DNA of 64,000 bases, from NCBI GenBank assembly GCA_013399115.1, contig VXAA01006530.1, forward strand, positions 1,975 to 65,974. The letters run 5' to 3'. Positions 25,442 to 36,303 of the stretch are shown one piece after another. The notes below the pieces were generated by a model that saw only the letters and a list, made by a program, of their open reading frames with translations, did no database searches and was not told the origin of the DNA. This DNA is from Anseranas semipalmata. Taxonomy: Eukaryota > Chordata > Aves > Anseriformes > Anseranatidae. A program made the position numbers and the translations under genes. Positions within the stretch are counted from its first letter, which is position 1, and each line of letters starts with the position of its first letter.

Positions 25442-27437
25442 GGTCACTAAGACAGTAGAAAAATTAGCGTAATGACAGCAACTAACCCAGGCCTTTCAGC
25501 AACAAGAACAATTAACTTGCAACTTCGTTTTTGCAACCTGTACCTTGTATGCATTTGTCAGGCACAATACCAGCAAGAAGCAACGTGGTGTCGTCGGGCC
25601 TGGAGGACTTCACCTCTGCGGGCTTTTAGCTTTGCTGGCTCCAACCCGGTGACCACAGAGGCACCTCGCTCTGGTCCTCCACTAGCTCAGTGCCAGGGCG
25701 TAAAGACAAAATGAAAGAGGAGCAGGGAGCAAATGCAAGAGTTGAGATTGATTTTAGCTCCCATTTCTCCTTCTGCAGAACTGAAAAAATACTTTTAACA
25801 GGTCCTGTTGTGCTGAGCAGGTGCCTTCAGCTCCTGGGAGGGACAGCGCTGCAGCAACGTAAAAGAGCTTTCGAAAGGAGGAGATGAGACATCTCTGAAA
25901 GACTCACTACTGAGGAAAGCTTGATATAAGGGGATTTGTGGGAAACAAAAGAACAATGGTGTTTTTAATGGAACCAAGTACTTAAAAATGAAAATACTTC
26001 AAAATTATATTAATAATTTTCCTCCTGAATAAACCAGTATGTTTAGACTCCTTTTATATTAGGTTAAACATAAGACCATCCAACAAAAAGGTTCTGAAAA
26101 TCTTTAAAATCAAGGATTTGTTTAAAACTCTTCACTTTTAAAGCACTTCTCTGAAGTAGGGTAACTTTGTTTTTCACCATGTAAACATTGCTGGAGTACC
26201 ACAGAGCATGGAGAGCAGTGAGCCCCTTAAAATCGTTCTTATAAAGTCCTCTTAGGAAGTAGATCCAGTCAGAATAGGAACTCTGCTTTGATTCACTGTG
26301 TAACCTTTAAGAGTGTCTTTCTGAAATTTTAGCATTAACCTCCGGGCATTCACTGCCACCACCGGTGAAACAGAGCCAGCCATACCCTGCGAGACCAGCT
26401 GGAGAAGGTCAGACTGATGTCCCACCAAGCCCTGGAACACCCTCAGAAGCCCATGGAGGAACACAGGGGTGGGACAATTACACAAGGTTTCTCCCACGTA
26501 GGACTCCTCTTCAGACCCTCCAAAACTCCTCTCCTCCCCAGAGCCCTCCTAAATTTCAGTATACACAATACCCTACAACAAAGCCTCCTGCATGTTAACT
26601 ACTTGTTTCATGAGGAGTCATCTCTTTCCATTAGTTTTGGACATGCTGGCTTCATTTAATGTCCCTTGTGGCATTGATTCTACAAGAAGATTTGATGAGG
26701 GACATTGTCAAAAAGTCTTTGGAAAAACTTACCTATGACACTTCAGAGCTATTCTTTCCTAAATTAGAGTTTTGTCCAATTATACCAACATCACCATAAC
26801 AAACTAATGGCAATGACCTGATTGAAATCCCAGTGGACAATGGAAAAGTCTCTGTGAAATCTCTTCTAAACAGCAGGAACACATCAAATCAGGACTTTGT
26901 TTCCACAAACAGAGCTTTTATTCAGGTACTTTAGTATTTTGACAGGCAAATACAGTGGAAAGTCATTCTTCAGCTGCACAGTGTGGAAGAGGGATATCTC
27001 CTCTCGGAGACTCATTTTACATTCTGAGTCAAACCCCTTTTATATGTATTTTATACAGGAATTGATTGGTATTTAATTAACCTACACTTTATGCCATAGT
27101 CAATCTTTAATTAAATGCATCCTTAAGCATAGAATTTAGTGTTACCAGAATGACTTTAAGTGCAGAAAGCGTTTTTATGTTTTCCTCATAAACACGAAAC
27201 AAGGAAAGTAGCAAATAGCTGTTCAAAAGAGGGAGTCTCTTCAGTCAAATACAAAACTCTTTGCAGGGAGCCACCTACCTACAGAAGGAGACATCTGAAT
27301 ATTTCCCTTGGGCTATGCAGATTTACGGAGGGTGAACCTAAAGCAGCAGCAATGCTTGGAAGGGGGGAGACCCTTTAGCTCCCATGATCTCTGTGAACCC
27401 CAAAGGCTTGTGCAGCCTTTGGAAAAGGAACTTCAGT

Positions 27438-27460
27438 AAAAATAAATAAATAAATAAATA
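27438..27460. repeat. (TAAA)n microsatellite
   Basis: Short AAATAAAT run in unique sequence. Confidence 0.9.
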
Positions 27461-29516
27461 GGCATGCCCAAAAACTTCCTAACAAACTACAGTGATTAAT
27501 TGTCCTCATAGCTGCTTCCCCAGCCTCCAGGCAGCACGAAGCTGTTCCCTTGTGCTCTACACTTTGTACCTGAGGGAGCTGCTCCACCCAGAGCATCCCA
27601 CCACCTGAGCAGGACAGGGCACAAGTTGTCTGAGGAGTAAAATGAGATGAAGGTGATCCAGAAAATTTAGTCTGCATGTGAAAGCAACAGTAATCAGTTT
27701 TAATAAGCTTTGAACAAGTGATCAAATGAATGATTTACAGATTTGGGCAAGCAGACAGGGACACAAACAGGATAAAAACTAAAGGAAAAGCCATTATTTA
27801 AACCTATGTTGTTAATAAAATTTACAGTTGTTCAGGTGGAGTCATTCTCCAAATCTCATTTGCTTTTCAGCATGAATGTTGCTCATTGCACTGTACAAAG
27901 ACAATAAATGAGCTAATCTGCTCTGCGATGCAGTGACAGGGTCCAAGGTTTCAAGGATTATCATTTAAATATTTCTTCCCTTACCTTGTTTTCCGAATAT
28001 AATCACCTCCCACAATAAATTACATCTAAAGAGAAATGTTTGCAGCTATATCAGGGGCCAGTTATGAACACCTGATTTAGAGAGTTTGACATCAGCAGAA
28101 AGGCAGCCACTAAGTACATACGTAAGTGTATTTTCTGTGTGTCTGAGCTGCATCAGCTGGGCTGAGCCTGTCTGAAGGTGATGCTGTGAACGCCTGGGTG
28201 GCACGGCTGGGGGCGGGAGGAAGGGGCAGGAGGCAGCTGGGAGGTTTTGGTCACATCCTGTTGCTCCCCAGTCCTCTGGGGAACCCAGACAGGCTGTTTA
28301 TTCAATGCGTCGCAGCGCTGCCACCAAAGAGATGTGTTAATTTTTTTAACAACTTTCAAAAACACCCAACAACCCGACCTGCAGCATCACAGGGTATAGG
28401 TACAAAAAATATAAGATGGAAGAGACCTATTACAGTGTCATAACCACTGCTGTGTCAGTCTTTGTAACTAGATATATCTAGGCTCAAAACCACTTCAAAA
28501 TGAAGCATCAAATTCTCAAATTTTCTTTTTTTCAATCCTCTGCCCCATCTGGAGCATAAACCAATATACCACCTCTAATGCAAATACCTCATTCAACCTG
28601 AAGTTTTCCACCTCTGAGGCAAGGGTGCAGTAAGAACAAGCAAAGCCTGCACTCCAGGTACTTCACCGCAGAGTGATGCGGCCGCTGCCGCAGGGCTGCA
28701 TTCAGCTTTCCTGGTTCCCCTGCTATCCCAGCTGCTTTCTGTCAGGTTTTGCCAGATGTGCCAAGCACCTTTTCCATAGCTATATGCAACAAAGACGACC
28801 ACCTCAGCTTGCAACCAAGACATCAGCATCCCTGGCCAGCCAGTGCTCATGGGGCCTGATGTGAACCACGGCTCCCTCAGGTGGTAAAGCCCTTCTGCAT
28901 TTTGAGAGTATCTAGGGATTGGCTACAGCAGATCTCTAAAAACACAGAAAAGTTGCACATGATGTCATAAAATCGACGCTTTATCATTTAATGATGCAAT
29001 AATGTTGCATGTGCCAGTTACGCAGCTCTTGGTTTCAAGTCTGCTCACAGGTATGAATTCTGTTAACTGAAGAGCAGCACCTATATGATGGAGAATCCAA
29101 AGAAGTAAGTCACAAGACATAACTTTCCTCACTCTATTCGCTAAGAATGCGTATAGATCAAAGATTTCACTTAGGAAATTAAAATTTGCTTTTTATAACA
29201 GGCAAAGAAAATAGGTATGTTCACATGTTGTACTTATTCTTTCAAGAAATTATCTCCAATAGAAAGTAAACAATTTATATTTACATACAGCAGTATTACT
29301 GTATTTCCCCACCAAAAGGAGGAGATGGAGACATCCCTCCCTATCTCTTATTAAAGGCCAAGACAATGCTAATGGGCTTTGGCCAGGTCCAAAAAAAGAC
29401 TTACAATATGCTGTTATCTTATAGAAAGAGTTTCAGAAGAGATTAGACAGGTTTTCATCCATCTGAGGCTGTGTGCATATCAGTTAGGACCTTCCTACTG
29501 TTTCATTAATAAACTG

Positions 29517-29963
29517 AATCATAGAATCCAAGAATGGCTTGAGTTAGAAGGGACCTTAAAGACCATGTAGTTCCAAACCCTGCCATGGGCAGGGACACCT
29601 CCCACCAGCCCAGGCTGCCCAGAGCCCCATCCAGCCTGGCCTTGGGCACTGCCCGGGATGGGGCACCCACAGCTTCCCTGGGCAGCCTGGGCCAGGGCCT
29701 CACCGCCCTCACAGTAAAGAATTTCTTCCTAATATCTCATCTAAACCTACCCTCTTCCAGTTTAAAGCCTTTCCCCTTTGTCCTATCACTACACTCCCTG
29801 ACAGAGAGTCCCTCTCCATCTTCCCTGTGGGCCCCCTTTATGTACTGGCAGGCTGCTATAAGGTCACCCCGGAGCCTTCTCTTCTCCAGGCCGAACATCC
29901 CAGCTCTCTCAGCCTCTCTTTACAGGAGAGGTGCTCCAGCCCTCTGACCTTCCTCATGGCCCT
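29517..29963 (-). mobile_element. CR1 LINE, 5'-truncated 3' end
   Basis: Read on the minus strand this is the 3' end of a CR1 element. It finishes in the GGATTCTATGATT tail and contains typical CR1 segments such as GGTTTAGATGAGATATTAGG and the phrase complementary to GGACAAAGGGGAAAGG. It is cut off at its 5' side near 29963. The sequence stays close to what I recall of avian CR1, suggesting a fairly young copy. It lies about 140 bp upstream of the exon-like segment at 30101 and could have arrived in the preceding intron. The open frames over it are remnants or fortuitous. Confidence 0.93.
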
Positions 29964-30000
29964 GAAGTACAAGAAAGTTGTCAACATAAACTTAATTTAA

Positions 30001-30042
30001 CAAAAACAAACAAACAACAACACAACAACAACAAAAAAAACA
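30001..30042. repeat. (CAA)n simple repeat
   Basis: Run of CAA/CAAA units ending in an A-rich stretch, between the CR1 fragment and the exon-like segment at 30101. Confidence 0.85.
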
Positions 30043-30100
30043 CATAACACTTCTGAGCCCAAGAGCTAAGTTACAGTCCACTTTTTTTTTTTTTTTCCAG

Positions 30101-30299
30101 ATATGAGGAGGAAATTTATGAAAGTGGCCCAGAAGATGAGACCCCGGATGAAGGAGTAGATAAAAGCACACAGAAGGAACCAGACTTCTTAGACACAGGC
30201 AGTAATTCACCTCCCACAGCCAAGAGAGATTCTTCTGAAGAGCTAACCACACAGGAGGGAATGGCAGGAAAAAAATCATGTAATACATTAAAACACTAA
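30101..30299 (+). CDS. Orphan terminal exon, unrecognised acidic C-terminal tail
   Basis: A T-rich tract (30081-30096) followed by CCAG makes a very strong splice acceptor. From 30102 one frame is open for 65 codons to a TAA at 30297-30299; the first base of the exon would complete a codon from an upstream exon. The peptide begins YEEEIYESGPEDETPDEGVD and ends GKKSCNTLKH. It is rich in Glu, Asp, Ser, Thr and Pro, lacks hydrophobic segments, and looks like a disordered cytoplasmic or nuclear tail. I do not recognise the family and found no upstream exon. ATTAAA at 30287-30292 lies about 23 nt before an 18-A run and an assembly gap. It is therefore either the last exon of a plus-strand gene with an unusually short 3' UTR or the tail of a retrocopy. 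A third possibility is an internal exon using a weak GTAATA donor near 30280. Confidence 0.45.
30287..30292 (+). promoter_or_regulatory. Candidate poly(A) signal (ATTAAA)
   Basis: ATTAAA overlaps the last codons of the orphan exon, roughly 23 nt before the A-run at 30315-30332. This spacing is normal for a cleavage site or for a retroposed poly(A) tail. Confidence 0.35.
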
Positions 30300-30332
30300 C
30301 ATACTGTAGTCCAACAAAAAAAAAAAAAAAAN

Positions 30333-30654
30333 NNNNNNNNNNNNNNNNNNNNNNNNNNNNNNNNNNNNNNNNNNNNNNNNNNNNNNNNNNNNNNNNNNNN
30401 NNNNNNNNNNNNNNNNNNNNNNNNNNNNNNNNNNNNNNNNNNNNNNNNNNNNNNNNNNNNNNNNNNNNNNNNNNNNNNNNNNNNNNNNNNNNNNNNNNNN
30501 NNNNNNNNNNNNNNNNNNNNNNNNNNNNNNNNNNNNNNNNNNNNNNNNNNNNNNNNNNNNNNNNNNNNNNNNNNNNNNNNNNNNNNNNNNNNNNNNNNNN
30601 NNNNNNNNNNNNNNNNNNNNNNNNNNNNNNNNNNNNNNNNNNNNNNNNNNNNNN
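30333..30654. other. Assembly gap (322 N)
   Basis: Unknown bases, bordered on the left by an A-run and on the right by TTTTAATAATT. The sequence behind the orphan exon is therefore uncertain. Confidence 1.
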
Positions 30655-31528
30655 TTTTAATAATTACCTAATATGATACAAATCCCAGCAACCTCTCCCA
30701 CAGGGCTGCAATACCTCGGGGTAACTGCATCAAAACTCAACACAGATAAATAAGAACCCATTGAATTCATCTTGGCAGCAAAATGACGAAATTTTTATAT
30801 AAACTTGGCCTTTTTTCACTTTGGCTTTGCTAATAATCTGCTTTTTATTACCATTTTAATAGTTCAGAAAATAATGTAATTATAAAATACAACTCCAAGC
30901 ATGGTTGCAGATAAATTAATGTAAATAAGGTGAAACCATTCTAAATTTCCCTCAGTTTTCTCCCCTTCCCCAGTCAGAAGCAACTATGCCCAACCAAATG
31001 GCTTTTTTAGTTGAATTATTGGGAAAACCTATGGTGAAGAAAAAATGAAAGAGGAGATGACAGAAGAGATGCATTACAGAAAGGGCCACCAATAAGTTTG
31101 ATTTTGCTTTTTGTTTGAAACTTGCAGAGGTCATTTTTGTTTCAATTTTGAAACGGAACTTCCAAGAGTGAGAGTACAGCCATATGTGCCCGAGTGCCAG
31201 CTCAATGGCCATCTCAGTACAGACTCAGTGCTCACAGCAGCTTCCTCTGCTATTGGACAAGTTCCTTCCGGATTTCTCTGGAGCTTTTAAATCCATTCTC
31301 TGCAATGCTGCATTGAAATTTCTCTAATAAATAACATCTATAGCATGTCTCTCAAACTGAGATGTATTCCATAAAATGTCAGTCAAGACATGACTGTAGA
31401 GGAAACACAGACATTTCCTCTTCTCAAAGTGTGACTCTTTTCTAGACCTAGATTCAATTTTTGGTGAGTTGCCACCAAAGTCACTGATCAAGACCAAGTT
31501 TCTCTTTGCAAAACCTCCACGTCCCAAG

Positions 31529-31579
31529 ATGTCGTACAAGCCATCGAGAAGACTTCATCCCCTTTCCATTAACGAACAG
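31529..31579 (+). CDS. Candidate first coding exon, possibly of CYLC1
   Basis: ATG at 31529 with A at -3 opens 17 codons, MSYKPSRRLHPLSINEQ, ending exactly at CAG followed by GTAAGC, a near-consensus splice donor. As I recall, mammalian cylicins begin MSLP and have a PIS/PVSE segment in their first 20 residues, so a short MS... first exon with an HPLSINE segment is plausible. Against it, this exon ends in phase 0, whereas the first sure CYLC1 exon (38784) needs a preceding exon that leaves one base. A further small exon, or a different acceptor, would be required. The call is weak. Confidence 0.22.
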
Positions 31580-34500
31580 GTAAGCAGCTGACGTAGACCT
31601 GGTGTCCTATGCAGAGGAACAGTAATTTTGTTTACTTGTTCCGTTTTCCTCTAAAGCTGATCATGATGTGCTTTGCAACAGAGAGCAGATCAATGGAAGG
31701 ACTTTAACTAAAACGTAAGCAACAACGCACAAACTCCCTGTGCCGCTGAAATTCTCTCCCTAGCAGCAAGCAATAGAGTTTTTGATCCATGAGTCTCATT
31801 AGGCTCATCGTCGTCTCAGACATGTTTAGAGCCTGTGCTTTTCTAGTTGTAGTAAACATTTTGCAACTGTCAAATACCTGATCACTAACAGTGAAAAGAG
31901 ACCCATTAAATTGTCTTGAGGCACATATCTCAGCAGTCACCATTCTCTTTAAATGAAAATAGTGTACTGGGAGCCTCCTGGATGCCGTTGTGGTCCCATA
32001 ATACACATGCATTTCTGGGTATACTCTGCAATTTTCTTTGTATAACAGAAGGAAAATAATCACTTGAATTTTAAACCCATGACAGCTCAAGTTTCAATAT
32101 CTTATTATACTCCTAATACACTTCTATTTCCTGAAATTGAAGAACATTATAGCTGATGAAAAAGGAGACCAGGACGTGAAAGTGGGAGCCCTGAAAACTC
32201 GCAATGAGAGCAACTCTGCACAAAAGCATTCGGTGCGTTGCTGGTACACTCCTTCCTCCTGCACCAGCACCAGAGCTGCTCTTCGCTAGTGAAGAAATAT
32301 CACTTGCTGCATGCGAGGCTCATGAGCAGCAACAGCCAGAAGAACATTAACTGTACCACACTTTGTTTTACTGCTGCTTTCTCCCAGAAACACCACCCAC
32401 TGGGAAATTCTGATGATATACCATTTAATTCCAAAAAAGCGTCTGAATAAAAGAAATAATCTGCCTTTGTGAATGATTTTTTTGTGCTACGATGCGAAGC
32501 ACTAACCATATGCAGCTTTGTACAGGATGTGTATGATTTGTACACAGTGGCAACAAATGGTGCAGATAACCTGCAGGTGATCTCTTCCAGCTTGATATTT
32601 GCTGGGGAGGGATCATTGCTACCCGTGTGGATTAGAGCTACTTGACCAACAGAAGCTTCTAGTGGTGCTCACTATGTCGACAAAACTGGAGGAAGCAAGA
32701 AATACCCTTCATTAACACAAACTGGTTGGAACCAGCTTAATCTGCATAAACTCTGCATTTAAATGAAGGCAGCTTCCCATCTTGACTCTTCAGAGGACAG
32801 GGACATCATACTTCCCTCAGCAGAACAACTGCAAACAGACTTATTTTGATTTTATACAGAAGTCTGCTCTCCATTGGAGGGCTAGACTTCGCTTTAGGGG
32901 AAAATAGAAAAAAAAAAAAAAAGGAAAAAGAGAATTGGCAAAGAAATGGGGAAAGGTGAAGGAAATAAAGCAAAATACCAGAAGTGCAATAAAGTTTTTG
33001 AAAGAAGATACAGCTGAAAGGAACTGGCCAAGACAAGCCTCTCTGGTGCCGAGATCTGCCCTCCCAGATGGTTACTCCTAGGGAAGAGTGCTCCACATGT
33101 CTAGCTGGCTTCCATACACAGTACCAACTTCGGGGTGCTCAGTATTCTAGGTTATGAATAATACTAATCTTACATAATGTTGCAAAGGCATTATTTTAAG
33201 TTACTCCTATGATTTCCTGCAAGGAAGTAAAATACATGTGCACAGATGCAGCAATGCACAGTCCTGCTCACCGCTGCCTGCCTGAGATCGCTCTCGTGCT
33301 CCCAGGTAGCCCCATCCCATCCCGCCACATTTCGACAGGTTCGGAGCTCACCAGCCCCACTGGCTTTATCCCAGCTGCCTTCGCTGTGAAGACCTTACAC
33401 GATTATGAGTGCTGAGCACCAGCTGAAGAGAGCTCCCACCTCCGCGCAAGCAAGGGGCACCACGGCAGCGCTGGATGCAAGCGAATGCAACTTGAGTTAC
33501 CAGTGGTGCTCAGACTCCAGGGCAGAGGCTGCTTGTTTTATCCATCTACTACTAATGTCAACCTACTAGCATAGGGTAAGAAGATTGCTTTTTTCCTCAT
33601 AAAAGCCAGTTCAATGGCTCCTGTCTACTCAAGCACTGAGACAGTATCTTCTGTCGCCACCTGTTCCACAGATGAGCAAATCTGATCAGGCACAAGTCTT
33701 TGATCAAAACCCCCAGTCTGTTCAAATTACATGCTATTTTAAAACAACATGAAGATGGCACAGCTCATTTTCCTCTGAATGCTGCCTTATGTAGAGGTCG
33801 AGAGAAACCACACAGGCTTTGCATCATTATTTGCCAACTTACTAATATTGACGTGATGATTTAGGAGAAGTTAACATTACGGATGTGTGAATGAAACATG
33901 AGCAAATGATATTCTACAAACCCCAACAAGGCAATTTCTAACTAAGCCCAGTCATTTCTGAAAATATCACATTATCTCACACAGAAAAGAACCTTCTATG
34001 TACACCAGTGTCTTTCCTGCATTTTCATACAGATTTTCTTAAAAAGCCATTTCTCAGACATCCCATGGGCAACTGTTCAGCACTTTCCCTGGCTGCAGCC
34101 TCGCATACAAATCACGTCAGTCCCAGCGCACAGGATGCCCGGAGTGGAGCTGCTTGGCATGCCTGGCAGCAGCGAGATCTTAACACCCGGCCAGGCCTAG
34201 CACCAAGCGAACCAAAGCCCATCTCCCCTTCATTCATTTCTGTCAATAGAACACAAATATGAATTAACTGGTAGAAATTTAAAGCCTGGCATTAAGTCAT
34301 GATGAAGCAAAATGCCCGTCTTCTCACATTGTCCATACTGATGCAAGATGAATAAATGAACTTTGTATATTAATCTTGCCATACCAAATATCTCACTTGT
34401 TAGCAAAATACTGTATTATGGAAGAACTTCTTTTAATGCAGTTTTGTCTTTAAATTGTTTGACATCCCCTAATACATAGCATTTAAAGAGCAGTGATGCC

Positions 34501-36281
34501 CAAGCACCCTGTGCTGCGCTCACACTCCTTATGATGTCATCTGCTGTGGCAACGGTGGAGGGGACCTGCATGTTGAGATGTGACACTGAAGATATCCACA
34601 GAAGGAGAGTAAGTACTTGCGAGCACTCAGTGAGTGGGAAGCAGCTCGTGACATAGGGTTTGAGATGGTGTCCTGCTTTAGGAAAAAAAGGAGAAAAAAC
34701 AGGTTTTGGACAAAACAGTAATTATCAAGTATTGCAAATGTCAGGCCAGAATCTTGTTTGCCAGAAATATGCACTACTCACTAATGTTAGCACAGAGTTC
34801 AATGTATGGTAACACCATTTTTTTCCATGTGTTTCAAGAATGGGAAGGAGTAGAAAATAGTCAAACAAGGTTGATTCCCAGCTTGAGTAACCACCTCTGC
34901 AGGAGGAAGAATGACTGGTTCTAACCTCTGTAGGACAACAGGTCAACAGGAGTAAACTAAGAGATGCTTACACTTTGCACTAACTGCAGAGTTTAAGCAG
35001 GCCAAGAACAAGGAGCGATGTGTATCGCCCAAGATCCTATCTCCATCAGTGGAGAAATACCTTTGGGGCTGGTATTAAAAGTATACTTGTATTGCTTCTA
35101 GGAAACTAATTATACCCAGGGCTCCCCCTCACCCAAATTAATAATAAAAATGGTGCTTTGAATATTTTCCTTATACTATCCTGAAAACTCAGCTAACACA
35201 ACTTACTACCATATCTTATTGCAAAGGAAAAAGAGATCTATGTGTACTGGCAGATCTGTTCTAAAATCTGGCCTCATTGTTAGCTCCATATTAAGGTTTT
35301 TTTCCTAGAAAAGCATCTCAAGTACAACCATTTCTTTTCAAAGCACTGACAAACATTTCTATGGTTCCTGACTTACAGTGGTAGAAGGTCACTGGCTCGG
35401 CTCTCGCCATTCGGTCTCTTTTCCATAGACGAAAGGTCTCACTGAGCAACTCAGTCTGGAGACAATGATCCATGAAGAGACTCATGGCTTTCCTAGAAAA
35501 TAAAGTCTGTCTAAATCATTTAAGCAGGATAACGCCTTCCTCCTTCGTGGAAAAAAGTGTCTTTCATGGCCTGTCTTATCTTTGTTATGAAAAAAAAAAA
35601 AACGCCTTTCATTCAAGCTGCAGCACAATGATCTCGTCCTACCAGCACTAGACATTCCCTCTCACTGAGCCCATGTTTCCTAGCATTGGGTCTCCAGCAT
35701 GAATAATTGCTATGCACAGGCCTGGCAGTGGGCAGAGCGCAGGTTTTCTTGACATCTCTACAACAACGTCCGATTCCCCGGCTGGCTCAGCTCCTTCCCT
35801 GCGGGGCCAGGCCAGCCACGTCTCCACACGGCTGGCGGAGGCGGCTGCAAAGAGCTGCAGCACCAGGCATGGACAGAAGGAACATTTGTGACATGCCCGG
35901 AATTTCTCAAGCTGTGGGTGGTGGAAACCAAGCATGGATTAAGTCAGCAGAGATTTGCAATCGGTAACACGCCATCCTACAGCAAGTCTTGCTGCTTGAC
36001 TCCTCTATCAATCAGCGGTGAAGATCTGACAAGGGACTTGTCTGTCTGTCTGATCTGCAGCCACATTTATGTGCTGGCAAAAACTTAGCGAACATGACCA
36101 GGCTCACAGGCTGTCCCTCTGTGGCTGCATCCATCTCCACTTTGATCCCCAAAATTATCTCCTGTACTCAGGTTCACGTCCTTCCTCCAAGACTGGCTAC
36201 AAAAAGAGCCATTTCTGGCAGACCTGGTAAAGGGAGGATGAAAACAGTTGCTTAAATGTAAAAAGAAAATATTTAATAAAT

Positions 36282-36303
36282 AATAACAACAACAACAACA
36301 GCA
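36282..36303. repeat. (AAC)n microsatellite
   Basis: Run of AAC units in unique sequence. Confidence 0.9.

Larger units (their letters stand above)
24112..29516. other. Intergenic stretch, no supported gene
   Basis: Mostly AT-rich unique sequence with no convincing exon. It contains a 15-bp inverted repeat (25346-25441) and a TAAA microsatellite (27438-27460). The open frames are short and lack recognisable protein features. Confidence 0.6.
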
